From positions 86,795,566-86,859,565 of the forward strand of contig OZ024928.1 in assembly GCA_964017235.1 (NCBI GenBank): DNA of 64,000 nucleotides. The letters run 5' to 3'. Numbering within the stretch: the stretch's first letter is position 1; each line of letters opens with the position of its first letter. Shown here one piece after another: positions 11,641-23,890 of this stretch. Under the pieces are notes generated by a model, which did no database searches, was not told where the DNA came from, and saw only the letters and a program-made list of their open reading frames with translations. The DNA comes from Sabellastarte sp. h YS-2021 (taxonomy: Eukaryota; Annelida; Polychaeta; Sabellida; Sabellidae). The position numbers were made by a program, and so were the translations under genes.

Positions 11641-13490
11641 TCCCAATAATAAAGAACTTATGGCCACCTTAAGGTCAGAAATTGCACTTTTGGCCACTTA
11701 GAGCCCTCTAGGTCACAAACTATGAGGCTTATCTGCCTCAAATTTTACCCGAGAACACATTAATATATTCTTAGTACATGTGCAAAAATCAAGACTTTAA
11801 GTTGAGGAGAAAATTGTCTTTGAGGCCCATAAAGACCCCACTTAGGACTTTTTTCCTATATTTTTAACTTATTTTGCCCTATAATTTGGAAGTGGTAATT
11901 CTGATGAGTCTCAAACTGCACTAGATGTAACTCTTATATGTAATCCTTGTCTGTGAAAAATTTAAAGGCTGTAGGTTTACCTGTTAGGCCGACTTAAGAT
12001 CTCAAAATTGCCCACAGAGACCCAATTTATGGACTTTTTGCCATCTTCAAGCACTGTAGCTTTCAAACTATGTCTCTCATCTAAGTGAAATATCATCTGA
12101 GAATATGTCAATATGTTTTTCTTGTATGTACTCCAAAATTTAGGCCTTTAATAGACATTTAACCCATGTATGAGGACCATAAACACCCACCCGAGTGACC
12201 TTTTTAAGACATTTTTCACATATTTTGCTCTGTAACTTGGAAATGGTAAGTCTGAGAAGTTTCAAACTGTATTAGATATATATTCTATGTGTAATGTTAG
12301 TATGTAACAGATTTTAAGTCTGAAGCTTTAATTTGAAGGTCAAATTGAGGTCTCTGATGGACTCCCAAAGACCCAATATATGGACTTTTTGCCACCTTTA
12401 AGCCCTGTGACTGTTAAACTATGTTATTGATGGAGCTGAAATCCTATCTGGGAATGCATTATTATGTCCTTTTTACATGTGCCGAAAATCAAGGCTTTAA
12501 GTAGACATTTAACCTGTGTTTGAGGACCATAAATCCCCACCCGAGTGACCCTTTTTAGACATTTTTCACATATTTTGCCCTGTAACTTGGAAATGGTAAG
12601 TCTGAGAAGTTTCAAACTGTATTAGATACATATTCTATGTGTAATCTTAGTATGTGACAAATTTTAAGTCTGAAGCTTCAATTTGAAGGCCACATTGAGG
12701 TCTCTAAAAGGCCCCATAGAGACCCACTATTTGGACTTTTTGCCAGTTTTAAGGCCCATGACTGTTAAACTATGTGACTGATAGAGCTGAAATCTCATCT
12801 GGGAATACATTATTATGTTCTTTTTACATGTGCCAAAAATCAAGGCTTCAAGTAGACATTTAAACTGTGTATGAGGACCATTAACACCCACCCGAGTGAC
12901 CGTTTTAAGACATTTTTCACATATTTTGCTCTGCACCTTGGAAATGGTGAGTCTGAGAAGTTTTAAACTTTATTATTAGATACATATTCTATGTGTAGTC
13001 TTAGTATGTAGCACATTTTAAGTCTGATGCTTTAATTTGAAAACCACATTGAGATCTCTAAAAGGCCCACAGAGACCCAATATTTGGACTTTTTACCACC
13101 TTTAAGCCCTGTGACTGTTGAGCTGAAATCCCATCTGGGAATGCATTATTATGTCCTTTTCACATGTGCCGAAAATCAAGGCTTTTAGTAGACATTTACC
13201 TGTGTATGAGGGCCATAGACACTTGCCCAAGTGACCTTTTTTGACATTTTTTTCTGTATTTTGCCCTGTTATTTGGAAATGCTTAGTGTGACAAGTCTTA
13301 AACTGTATTATATATAATTTTTGTTTGTTGTGTATGTCCCCCAAAAAGTTTCAGTTCTGTAGTTTAATTGCTAAGGTCTCTTTAACAATTGTAAAATGCC
13401 CACAGAGACCCAATTTGTGGATATTATGCCACTTTAAAGCCCTGTAACTGTCAAACTATGTGGCTCATAGAGCTGAAATCTTTGAATTTT
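11640..13490 (+). repeat. 351-bp tandem repeat, about 5 units
   Basis: The marker GGACTTTTTGCCA (or close variants) occurs at 12,031, 12,382, 12,733 and 13,086, spacing 351, 351 and 353 bp, with worn copies at about 11,685 and 13,415. Units share GTAACTTGGAAATGGTAAGT and TGTGCCGAAAATCAAGGCTT segments. Short open frames within (for example 12,424-12,615 minus and its repeats) are by-products of the repetition. Confidence 0.9.
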
Positions 13491-14358
13491 TCAAAGGAAG
13501 TGCCTGTCTATTTAAACTTTGAATATTAATAATGTTATGGCTATCTTAGGCTTTTAAGAACTTATTTTTGTGTGTTATCTCTCTGCTTGCTGAGTTTTTA
13601 ACTTTTTAATATGAAACTGGTTAAACATATTCAAGTAGGCAAAATGGACACTGTTATTTTCTGGTGAGCTTTAAGTCCCAAATATTAATGAAATTATAGC
13701 CTTATGTAGTAAAAATAGGGGATTTTTAACCCTCAACTAGCCCAGTTTTATTCAACTTGCCTTAATTTTGACACAGTTCCTACAGTTACGAACTCATTTC
13801 AATTGATAATCACATTCTTAAAATTCTCAATTCTGAATTATTATTATAAATCTGTTCTTGTCATTTGATAATTTATATTTAATTCTGGAGGTATATAATC
13901 TTCCTGTTGGACATTCCTTATTTATATATTTGATTTTATTTTAGTGATAAGATTAACTGAGCTTTTTGTATTTGATTACCCTTTTTATATTATAAGTGTT
14001 TGTTTACCATTTGTGCTGCAGCACTCCATCTCTTTGTAGTCCCACCCCCCATCCCCCACCCACCTCTGGGACCTCCAACTATTAAGTGACACTAAATAAA
14101 CAAAGGTATACAGATCTTCTGTAATAGTGAGAGAGGTGTGGAGAAGGGGAGAGAGGTGGGGTGGGGGTGGGAGGTGGTGTTTGCTTCATTATCTAATTAT
14201 CTAAGACAAAGGGAGTCAGAACTGAGATTGTGTCACATATTTAGGTTGCATATATATGGACCACATATATAGGAATTGAGGAAATGAATAACTGAAAAAC
14301 AATGCAAATTCTAAAAATAATATAATAAAATAATAATATAAATAATATATGATTTTTA
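13491..14358. other. No gene; G-rich tract at 14,127-14,181
   Basis: AT-rich non-coding DNA apart from a C-rich run at 14,040-14,066 and a purine tract at 14,127-14,181 with G runs of 4, 5 and 3 (GGGGTGGGGGTGGGAGG) that could form a quadruplex. Nothing else is supported. Confidence 0.5.
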
Positions 14359-14662
14359 AATAATATTTTATTTGTGAACAAATATAGAAACAGAGATACG
14401 CTTTTGGAATTATGAATTTAGAATGGACATTCAATCATCAATCATTTAAATACTTTGAAAATAGGTTCAGAGTTACCCTTTGCAGGAAGATTGAAAAGTA
14501 TGATGAGTTGAGTTAAAAATAATATTTTATTTGTCAACAAATATAGAAACAGATATGCTCTTTTGAGATTATTAATTTAGAATGGACATTCAATCATCAA
14601 TCATTTAAATACTTTGAAAATAGGTTCAGAGTTATTATTGCAGGAAGATTGAAAATATGATC
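14359..14662 (+). repeat. 159-bp tandem duplication
   Basis: Copy one, 14,359-14,517, and copy two, 14,518 to about 14,662, both contain AACAAATATAGAAACAGA and GAATGGACATTCAATCATCA and differ by a few bases and a short indel. It is a simple recent duplication in non-coding DNA. Confidence 0.85.
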
Positions 14663-15539
14663 TGTTGAGTTATGTATTCGACGTCTGGGGATACACCATC
14701 TTCCTTGGGAAGATATAAACTTAGTAGATTGATGTGCTGAAGTTCATATAACTTTTCCCAATATTTATGGCATACAACAAATGGATTAAATAAAAAATTC
14801 CCGATCAAAACCTGTGGCGTGAGTGATGACCTGTCTGGGGATATGTTGGCGTCGAGTTGGCCCAATCTAGTTTTCTATATAATAACAAATACTCAAAAAG
14901 AAGTAACATTTTGTTTTTTAAACCACAGTACAAATGGCACATATCTAAAAAATATAACTATGATTAAAACTTTACAACTGTAAACGACAATCGCAAAGTT
15001 TTTATGAAACCCCAGACAGACAGATGACAAATGGTTTTATCAAAGACTTTGTAGCAGTAGTTATAACCCAAGAAAGACCCAAAGGTTACCAAAAAATGCT
15101 GCCTGATTACAAGGTTGCAAATTAACTTTGCATTCTAATCACCCTAGGTTGCCCAGGTTGAAAGAAGAACCTATTAACCTACCCTACAGTTAACTGAGAT
15201 ATTGAAAGCTATTATAGTACATACTGAGGCTTTGATAAGCTGATCACTTTAAGTAACATTAATTACTGAACAAGGTAAAAATAATGCAAATAACCACTGG
15301 AAGCACTTCTTACAAAAATCAATAACTCAAAGTTATTTTGACAAAGTTCCATTTGTAAAACTGTCTTGTTTGCTCATTTTTCTTGTAGGCATTGTCACAT
15401 CTTTTGCCCTGTTAATCATCCTCAGGGTCAGACTAGAAGTAATGCTAAGCTTTGATGAGGGGGGATCAATGGAGGTAATGGAGATAGATTTTGTATAGCT
15501 GGTTGCACAACAGACATCGCCACCAGTCTTTGCTACTAG
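14663..15539. other. No recognised gene
   Basis: A 76-codon minus-strand frame (14,635-14,865) has ordinary composition but matches no family I know. The rest is AT-rich. The end may include worn upstream parts of the LINE that becomes recognisable at about 15,540. Confidence 0.4.
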
Positions 15540-16935
15540 ACCCAGAAGCAACATCAGTGTCCTATCTTTTCAGTCAGTATCTGAGCATGAGATCCTCAAA
15601 ATTCTGAAATATACCAAATCATGAGTTCTGGACCTGATACCAACTTCACTAGTTAAAGAGTGTGCGGACATTTTAGTCACTCCAACTAACAGTATCATAA
15701 ATTATTTGCTCAAAGAAGGGAGTTTCTCAAACTGCTTTACAACTGCATATGTTATCCCCCTTCTCAAGAAACCTAGTCTAGACAGAATCTTAAGAAAATT
15801 ACAGGCTGGTGTCCAATCTAAGTTTCATATCCAAACTGATGGAAAAAGCAGTGGCTAAACAGTTAAATAGTTATATAAATAGGGACAGGTTCCCTAATGT
15901 CAACCAGTCTGCTTACAGGAGATTGTATTCTACAGAAACTGCGCTCCTTAAAATCCAAACTGACATTGTTGCTTCATTGGACTGTCTTGAGATGGATCAA
16001 GTAAAGTAATAGCTTTTCAGATGCCTTCTCACTTCCCTATGGTGTACCAATAGGTTTGTTCCTGGGGCCCTCCCTTTTACCCTTTTCACCACTTCCTCAG
16101 TAACATAATTTCCAGTTTCAATGTCGCCCACCATCTGTATGCTGGTGACACCCAAATATATTTAGCTCTTGACTATGGGAACTTTTGATTCCAGTTTTGC
16201 TGAACTCAACAGACAAGGGAATTCATAATCATTGGTGATAAATATGCCAGAGTCCCTCGTGCAAAAATTTCCCACCCAGCTTCTTGGAAATTCTATCTCC
16301 CCTATATTGAAGAAGTTAACAACCTAGGTGTAACTTTTGACTCGGGAAACACTTTCACCAGTAACACAACCAAGGTTTATTGTGCCTGCTACTATCATCT
16401 CAAGGGCCTAAGGTGCATCTGGAAATTCCTTGGTGTGGAAATTGCAGCCCTGCTTGCAAACTCAATGATATTCCATTGAATTGACTACTGCAATTCCCAA
16501 CTATACAGTGTAAGTAAATATAATGTTGCTAAACTCCAAAAGATTCAAAATGCCCTTTGTAGAATTGTCTTTAGACTTATTAGAACAAGCCATGTTACTC
16601 CCTATCTTCAAAAACTACACTGGCTCCCCATTTCATACCACATCTTGTTTAAATATAATCTCCTTACATTCAAGGCCATTACATTCTCCCAACCTTCTCA
16701 TCCTTGATCAAAAGCAGTATCCTCATAAGTGGACATCGACTATCTCTTTCCTCAACTTGTCCTTGAAAGGCATTTGGTAGACAAGGTTTTGCAATGGCTT
16801 CCCCCACTGAATGGAACAGACCCCCACAATCGCACAGTTCACAGCACACAATAACAAGTTTCCAAAGCCGGTTAAAAACCAACTTGAACAGCATATCCTC
16901 CACCATAGTGTATCTCCCTCGATTTTGCACTACAT
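15540..16935 (+). pseudogene. CR1/L2-type LINE reverse transcriptase relic
   Basis: Conserved pieces appear in family order but in different frames: VSEHEILKIL and TSLVKECADILV (about 15,580-15,690), YVIPLLKKPSLD, SNLSFISKLMEKAVAKQLN (15,812), a YADD-like LYAGDTQIY at about 16,138 in which the first catalytic Asp reads Gly, then the C-terminal IDYCNSQLY (about 16,478), KLQKIQNALCRIVF and LQKLHWLPISY. Stops and shifts are many. Intact relatives encode the RT used for target-primed integration. The copy is dead and 5'-truncated. Confidence 0.8.
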
Positions 16936-17085
16936 AAATGTTTTTATTCTATGCTATTCTATGTATAGAACTGTGGTTTGCATAGGTGATCTTGGGTACA
17001 ACAACAGCTGTGACAGGCACCTGCTTCTGAAGAAAAATGTCAAAAGTGGTAAGAGACTAAAAATGGTTGCTCAGGACAGTTGAGG

Positions 17086-17777
17086 TCAACAGGTGGTGTT
17101 AAAACTATAGCAAAGGGGGACATGGGATAAACACGACACATAGATGCATGGTCCTTTTACTGCTGCAGAAGCACTTGTAGCCATCTGGGCAGTCTTTACC
17201 TGTTGTAAAACCTTCATAACTTTATCTTGAAAGTCTTCCACAAATTCAGTGTCCAACTGCTTTATCTCTGTCATGAGCTACTTTGCCCAACTGACATGGG
17301 CACCTTCCTCTTCAACAAAAGGGCAAGTAGAACAAGTAGTATCAAGTCTAGTTATCAAGCCCTCCACACCCTCTTGTATAGAGTCAGGCCTAGAATTCAT
17401 GCATTGAAAAACCTGATTGCCGGACAAATTTTATCCAGATCATTGCTTCTGAGAGTTACGATAACATTTGTTGGGGTCATTGTCCCACTAGGTGTGGTAT
17501 TAGTTGATGGAGGTTCTGTGGTTTGCATCAGGGCTAGGTCACGCTCATCATCACCTCCCTCAGCATATGGTGGGGGTATATCTGCTACAGCACCAGCAGA
17601 TGGGTTTCTGTAGTGGACATTTCTGGGACTGTGTGCTTGATCCTTGCACTGTAGACAGCTGCTGCACAAATTTCTGCTTCTCCAGGATTTATTCCTGTCT
17701 GTATAGGCTGTAGTAGCTTCATCATATGGAAGTAGCTTGGAAGACCTGACAAGCTGATTCCTCAGGCTTTGGTACAA
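17086..17777 (-). pseudogene. Unrecognised coding relic
   Basis: The minus frame 17,777-17,397 (126 codons, Cys-containing LCSSCLQC segment, then a proline- and threonine-rich stretch) continues after a frame change as DSIQEGVEGLITRLDTT and, past a stop, as DTEFVEDFQDKVMKVLQQVK (17,250-17,180), a probable helix. The continuity of protein-like sequence across breaks suggests an old gene or transposon protein. I do not recognise the family and assign no function. Confidence 0.35.
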
Positions 17778-18174
17778 GTTCCTTGCTGCTACAACCAGTA
17801 ATTAAAAATTTTAACATGGCTAGTACATTATGCTGTCTAGCAATTGTCTTCACTGTTCCACCTGTCAAATGTTTTCATACAGAAATGTTAACTATAAGTC
17901 GTACAAATTGGTTAATATACAAAACGTATTTACCAGTTATTACCAAAGTGGTGTCCCCATCACACTTCAACTACACAATGAATATAAACTGTACCATGCA
18001 CTAGTACTGTTTATTTGTTTTAACATTTCCAATGATCTACAACCTTGTACTTAAAGAATTCCACCATAGTTGTTCTACATTGCAACCTCCTGGGATGTTT
18101 TAGTAAAGTGAATACACACAAAGAAGTGAAATTTGGTGTTGTTAATGATTTGGAAAAAAAACATTAATAGCTAG

Positions 18175-18370
18175 AAAGAAAGAATCTTTGGATAACAGGT
18201 TTTGCTGGCGCTACTCAGTCCAGACTGGAATAGAGAAATTGGTTGGATAACAGGTTCTGCTGATACTACCAAGTCATAACTGGAAAGTGAAATGGTTTGG
18301 ATAACAGGTTCTCTTGATAATACCCAGTAATTAAGTAAAGAATGAGATGGCTATGATGACAGGTGTTTTG
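18175..18370 (+). repeat. 55-bp tandem repeat, 3-4 units
   Basis: TTGGATAACAGGTT recurs at 18,188, 18,243 and 18,297, with a worn copy (ATGATGACAGGTG) near 18,352. The surrounding DNA, 17,778-19,001, shows no gene. Confidence 0.75.
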
Positions 18371-19001
18371 GGAACTAAATCATGCATTTTCAATTGAAAC
18401 AGTACTCAACAGCTTGTGCACAATAAAATAACTTCCACACTGCAAGTCTATTGTCTAACAATTTCAGAACCATACTGTTTTATTGATACAAAATTTTATT
18501 TCAACACTTCATACAAAAGTACATGTCACAGTATATACAGGTGTAACAGTGAAAATTGGGTGTCAATTACATATTTAATTTCAATGGTTTACAGTAAAAT
18601 GGGTAGAATCATGGTATTTTCTGTTTCAAAATCAAAGTGAAAAATCAATTCAGGGGTTTTATAAATAGAAAATACATGTTCTGGTTATATTTTAAAGATC
18701 CACACACAAGTTTTCTCTTTAGAAATAAGGGTCTCTGTGCTCCTATAGTGCATTTACATCACCAAAAAAATCAGCGTTTGATTGAGTACTGGGGAGTATA
18801 CTCCCAGTTTGCATTTGAAGTCACAAGTTTAAATTTACAGTCCAATTATTTATTATTCTAATTGTTATTTTTTTCACAGATTCAGTCATACAGAAATGTA
18901 TGATAGATTTAAAGCCCAGCAACTGGACTATTGCTTTATAAATCACCCACAAAATTATTTGAAAAACAGAAAAAAGTTGCTGTCTTCAATTCCCAACTAA
19001 A

Positions 19002-19145
19002 GGTCCTCAGTGGCCTAGTAGTTAGCCAGTTTGGCATCTTATCACAGGCTCTCATCTTTCTTTGGGTTTGAAGCACACAAATGACAATGCTGAGGATCTG
19101 TCCCAACATGACCCTGGCTAATGAACAGGGTGTAAAACCCTAATT
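19002..19145 (+). mobile_element. tRNA-like SINE, plus orientation
   Basis: GGTCCTCAGTGGCCTAGTAG starts a tRNA-like head: the A-box region is TGGCCTAGTAGTTAGCC and a B-box-like GGGTTTGAAGC lies about 40 bases on. A second copy of the same family is inverted at 20,640-20,728. It is too diverged to be a functional tRNA gene. Confidence 0.6.
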
Positions 19146-20639
19146 TTTAGTTTGTTAATACCCAGCTCCTCTAGCTATCTCTTGCCAGAGATGTTCCGAT
19201 TTTTTTACATTTTTATTTTCTGACATCCTTCTGTTATATAAGATGGGGTTAGCCCTAACCCAGTCCAACACTCCTGCTTAAGTTCTGTTCTTATCTTCTG
19301 GGTTTTCTTGTTTTGATAGTGTAAATAGAATGGGTGCTTCCTTTTTCCTCCTTTTTACCTCAATTCCAAATATAAATTAACCTTGTCCAAGTTAGATCTA
19401 TCTATCCATATAACTTTCACACTAAAAACACAGTGTGATGAATTCTAAAGTAACACAAAATAATATTTAAAGTCCAAATATCCTAATCCTCTCAAGCTTG
19501 TTATGCTGCAATTTTCAAATCAGTGGCCATCTTTAGATGCTTGATGATGTATCTAGCAAGTGTCTGGTCATTTCAAATTGTAAATACAACTCGAATTTGG
19601 CTCTCTTTTTGTTTCTTTAATTATTTTTCACTTTTATTTGTGTCTTCAATATGTTGCTCATTTGTGCTTGTTTGTTGTAGTCATATTCTACTTTGTAAGT
19701 ATGGAGCTGTTTGTGGAACATAGTCGTTCTGGTTATATAACGACCTGCAAGTGACCGCTCATTTCTGGCTAATTAGTAACATGGTTGTGGGTAGTCTATA
19801 TTTGTTTAGAAACACTCAAATAAAATAATATACATATGTAGTAAAGTTTTTCATCAGTGTAACAACACCAAATTATTGAAAATATCACTCATGAGGAAGG
19901 GGTACCAATAAACTGGACAAGGACAAACTGGACAAAAACGAAACAGACAGAGGAGAGGAGCAAATTTTGTGCTTGTATGTAGCCTATGAGACTAGAAGGG
20001 AATTGTGTGAACTAGGCATTGCAGTTACAACATTTTTTATTATTTTTTTTTTTAGACATCAATGTATAGAACCATATAGGAAGTGAGGTAGTTCTCAAAC
20101 ATTAGAAATATACACTTCATAATTGAATTATGTTATATAAACACTTTTGTAACATGACATTTTCTGGATAACTAACTGCAAAACTTTGCAAAACTCTGGT
20201 TTCAACATATCAAAATACCTTTTGCTTTACAATCATGGATATTACATTTTTGTACGATCTGTTTACATACATCCTGCCCTGGAGTACTGGTAAAAAAATT
20301 TGTCTTTGAATTACTAAAACTTTTTTAACATAAATATACTATTATGAAATATCAATTACTGCTTGTTATATGTTTTGAAAAGTACCTTCCCACATTTGCC
20401 ATCTTTTAGAAAAAAAATCATCTTTTGAATTAATTTTTGAGAGAGCTTTGTGCACTTCGTATCTTTCTTTTATAATATTCTGAAGCTGGAATATGTCATG
20501 GTTCCTTTTTGTGTGTGCACAACTAAAAGTATAATGCACTTACAACATAGTATTATCTTGTACATACAGATGAGCTTTCTTGTAAAAACAACATAGCCTA
20601 TCATTCATAATCCAAGGCCATATTAGAACACGCCCTTGG
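19146..20639. other. No gene seen
   Basis: AT-rich non-coding DNA. The open frame at 19,523-19,723 is hydrophobic and Cys/Phe-rich, as random AT-rich frames often are, and is not supported as a gene. Confidence 0.5.
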
Positions 20640-20728
20640 TATTGCCACTTGTGAGAGTAAATGCCCATAAAGAGTGACAGCTTGTGATCAGAGGCCAAAC
20701 TTGTTGACAACTAGGCCACTGAGGACCT
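20640..20728 (-). mobile_element. tRNA-like SINE, inverted partial copy
   Basis: Read on the minus strand it begins AGGTCCTCAGTGGCCTAG and continues with AAGTTTGGCCTCTGATCACA, matching the family member at 19,002 through the first 70 or so bases, then diverges. Confidence 0.6.
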
Positions 20729-21062
20729 TATCTACTTCATACAAGTACAAAATAGTCATATCTTGTATTTACAAATGAGCAGCACATATATTGCAATGGC
20801 AAAACAGAGTATATCTAAATGTTATTAATAAAACTTTTGGTACACACATGTGCCAAATATCATCCAAAAATAACATTGATAATTACTAATAAATCACATG
20901 TGAAATATGATTACCACAGGACCAGAAAGTCCAATGGAAATGTGGACAATTATATGATACTTTATTTTTAGCTCTATATCACTTTTGACATATCCAACTT
21001 GTCAAACATATGATTAAAGGTAGTTAGCAGTGAATTCAACAAGTGTACATTTTTACACATAC

Positions 21063-21609
21063 CAGGGCCTGTATTCACAAAGATTCTTAGAATTTTTCTT
21101 AGAATTACACTTACCCGGTAAGTCTAAGAAAAAGTCTAAGCTAATAATTTTCTAATTCTTAGAATAAAAACCTATTCACAAAACAATTCTTAGCTAAGAA
21201 TAATTCTAAGAATAAAAGTTAAAAGAAATGTATGCAAGAATATCTGTTGATACAGATCTTGGCATATATGAACAGAAAGTTAGAGATGTTTGAAATAATA
21301 TAAATATGCTGCATTTCATTACAATACACACAATGGACAACTTAATATGTAACACTCTTCTGGATGTCGATTTGCAATCAGTTGCTGCACTATAATCACC
21401 AAAGGAACTATTTTTATTAAGTTAAGCATGCTATGTTCCAGTCTTAGATTTAAATCAAATTCTTAGAATATTCTAAGAATAAGAGTTTTGTAAATAGCAA
21501 ATTCTTATTCTTAGAAAATTTCTAAGGATAAAAAGCATTCTTATTCTTTGAATTTGTCTAAGAAAAATTACAATTCTAAGAAAAATTCAAAGAATAAGAT
21601 TAGGCCCTG
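21063..21609. mobile_element. 547-bp hAT-like MITE (CAGGGCCT ends)
   Basis: The ends are CAGGGCCT and AGGCCCTG, with inverted repeats extending inward through AAGATTCTTAGAATTTTTCT-like sequence. The interior is rich in TTCTTAGAAT motifs that are themselves self-complementary. CAGGG...CCCTG ends are common in hAT elements, which make 8-bp target duplications; the flanks ACACATAC and GCCACTAC match only partly. No transposase is present. Confidence 0.75.
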
Positions 21610-21902
21610 GCCACTACACTTAAAAAATAATGATATCATAATTATTTACATTGTGTTGAATATACACACCTGTAAATCAGTGACTATTTTTCCGGTAACT
21701 TTCGGCTGCAAATCAAATTCGGTCTTAGAAAAAGTAGTACTTCCGCTACCAAGGAAAACAACACAGCTGGAGCTGCAGATGCAGTAAATCATCATCATGG
21801 CTAAGGCAATGGCTATGTCAGAAGGGGTAATATTTTAATTTGTTAAGCACAATTTGAAGTTTACATTCGCATAATTAAATCCACAGGAAACTGTATTTTA
21901 AG

Positions 21903-22124
21903 TACACGGGTGGTCACGAAGATAAACGGTCACGGAGATAAACGGTCCTCAGAAATGCTCACATAAAAACAGTTAAAAGGTTTAAACAACAATATAACAC
22001 AAACCAAAATCATGAAAAGCATTGTTTAAGTCTATTTTGTTGTTTAGTTTCTGCGATTTTGCTATTTACACTATTTAAATTTGAAAACTTTGAAGATCGT
22101 TTATCGGTAGTGACCACCCGTGTA
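21903..22124. mobile_element. 222-bp MITE with doubled terminal motif (M3)
   Basis: The ends are TACACGGGTGGTCAC and, inverted, GTGACCACCCGTGTA. Inside the left end the block GGTCACGAAGATAAACG is repeated as GGTCACGGAGATAAACG. It is flanked by or ends in TA. Its architecture matches the elements at 22,198, 23,075 and 28,735, although its sequence differs. Confidence 0.7.
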
Positions 22125-22302
22125 CATACATCAAATTTAGCCATTTATCTGTAGTTTAGTTCAACAGGAAAGTCTAGTTCTGAACTAGACGGTACAGTAC
22201 TGGTCGGCCATAGACGTGGTTACCTCGGCTCTACTTTACTTGCGTGTAGAGCTGTGGCACGACCCCAATTAGAACTGGAGATTTGTATAAAACAAATTAA
22301 TA

Positions 22303-22886
22303 CGAAGTGGCTGGAGTACGGTAAAATACCGCACTCGAGAAGAAATTCTACAGTACGGTAGCATTCATTTGCCGTATTCCAGTAAATAAACTAGAGTGCG
22401 GTTCAAGCTGGTGTCATAATAATCTCATGGAGTGAAGGAAATATGAGACCACGACAGGGTTTCTATATTTTAAATACAGAAAATCTAGCCAACCAGTCTA
22501 TTTTTCGTCTGCAAACGTGATTAATTTACGATAATTAACCAATGAAAACAATTGCTGCTGATACCTCACTCGAGACAAATATTTTACTCTTACCGTAACT
22601 GCTGTTGAAGTTTTCTAGCAATATTTTACAAATAGAATATCAAATGTTAGTACTTGCACACACAGACTTAAGGAAATATGAGGTTAAGATGGGTATTTCT
22701 AGCCATATTTTAAAAATGGGAGATATAGCCAACCAATATAGTTTTCGTCTGCAAATGTGATTAATTCAATTAACCAATGAAAACAATTCTTACTGAAACC
22801 ACACTCAAGACAACGTTCTAGAGTGCAGCAATCCGTACTGCAGCATACTTTCTACGGAACGGTTTTACCGTACCGCAGCCACGCCC
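22303..22886. mobile_element. 584-bp MULE-like element, copy 1
   Basis: The ends are CGAAGTGGCTGG and CCGCAGCCACGCCC, with inverted GTGGCTG and GTACGGTAAAA blocks. The 9-bp target AAATTAATA is perfect on both sides (22,294-22,302 and 22,887-22,895). The interior holds two copies of a segment containing CCAATGAAAACAATT. A relative lies inverted at 30,374-31,102. Confidence 0.8.
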
Positions 22887-23074
22887 AAATTAATATCATA
22901 CAAATGTGAACACATAACTGTTCCCACAACTATTGTGTTTCATTTTCTTCAACAATCCGTCAGCATGCAAACATGTTTGCCAAAAAATAAATGACATCTC
23001 CTGATTTTCCAGGGTTTTTGGACCATTTCTCCAAAAATTTGAAAATGGTCTTTTATTATAAAAGCTGTGTAAAA

Positions 23075-23295
23075 TACTGCCTTGCTACCAATTATCGCCA
23101 GACAAAATTCAAATAGACATAACTCGACCAAAAGTACATCCCAAGTTTAGTAAATAAGGTAAAATTATTTCAACAGTGAATAGAACAGATACACAATGAA
23201 AAGCTTTCAAAATGTGTGGCCATTACTGAAATTTGACAGTTTTATTTTCTGGTGGCGATAATTGGTACCCGGTGATAATTGGTAGCAAGGCAGTA
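23075..23295. mobile_element. 221-bp MITE with doubled terminal motif (M1)
   Basis: The left end TACTGCCTTGCTACCAATTA is inverted at the right end. On the right the motif is doubled: GGCGATAATTGGTACC then GTGATAATTGGTAGC. The element is probably flanked by TA. No coding sequence. Confidence 0.8.
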
Positions 23296-23778
23296 GCATA
23301 TATATTTGGTACACATATTGTATTTGCTGTGTCTTTGACATAGTATCACTGTTTCTAATCATATTAAACCATTTTCAGTCATTTTATCAAGTTTTATTCA
23401 ACAGAAAAAAAATTTTTTTATGCAAATCTCCAGTTCTATGTGGGGTTGTGCTATGGCTCTACATGCAAGTAAAGTAGAGCCGAGGTAACCACATCTAGGT
23501 CGGCCAGTGAATTTCGTCACCCCACGGGCCAGTGATGTTCGTCACCTGCCGTGAAAACGCTCAAGGACAGGTAATATTCACATTTAAATAAATGGAATAG
23601 CTTCTTTCAATGGCAAGGTATACATATATGCCGTAACTAGACAGTAAAAACTCTCTAATAATGTCATAAAATGCAGGTGACGAACTTCACTGTGGTGACA
23701 AACTTTACTGGCTGAGCAGTACGCATTTGCAGCCCTCATAGTAAAGAATGTCCGACCTATACAGGAAAGTCAAGAATG

Positions 23779-23885
23779 AGTTTTTGTCTCGTCGTCAGAT
23801 ATGTTATTCATACAGTATACTGATGGATGCATTGGCGAGGGACAGAGTTCCCATGTACTTCTTTTCTGTGTAAATTTTGAATGGT
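23779..23885 (+). repeat. Dispersed repeat next to the 5' LTR
   Basis: TATACTGATGG...GGGACAGAGTT...TTTTCTGTGTAAATT resembles 29,133-29,247 in the same orientation (TATACTGATGA, GGGACAGAGTT, TTTTCTGTGTAAATT). The two lie either side of the Gypsy element and its neighbours. Confidence 0.55.
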
Positions 23886-23890
23886 ATATT

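Larger units (their letters stand above)
22211..23497. mobile_element. 1,287-bp TIR element with 9-bp target duplication
   Basis: About 80 bp at the left end, from TAGACGTGGTTACCTCGGCT, matches the reverse complement of the right end with about ten differences. The target GGTCGGCCA is duplicated exactly at 22,202-22,210 and 23,498-23,506. A 9-bp duplication with long inverted repeats points to the Mutator (MULE) superfamily; that is an inference, since no transposase is present. It carries two further elements (22,303-22,886 and 23,075-23,295). Confidence 0.85.
22198..23721. mobile_element. MITE with doubled ends (M4), split by a 1.3-kb insertion
   Basis: The right end (minus strand TACTGCTCAGCCAGTAAAG) pairs with a left end that becomes contiguous only when the insertion at 22,211-23,497 and one 9-bp duplication are removed: TACTGGTCGGCCA at 22,198 continues at GTGAATTTCGTCACC (23,507). 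Both ends carry the terminal motif twice, as CCAGTGAATTTCGTCACC and CCAGTGATGTTCGTCACC on the left. Without the insertion it would be about 228 bp. Confidence 0.75.

Noticed and set aside
12424-13344. Repeated minus-strand frames with CEKCLKRVTRVG-like text
   Set aside because: They recur with the 351-bp unit and are by-products of the tandem array.
14635-14865. Minus-strand 76-codon frame as a gene
   Set aside because: No recognised motif, no neighbouring exons, and it overlaps a recent tandem duplication.
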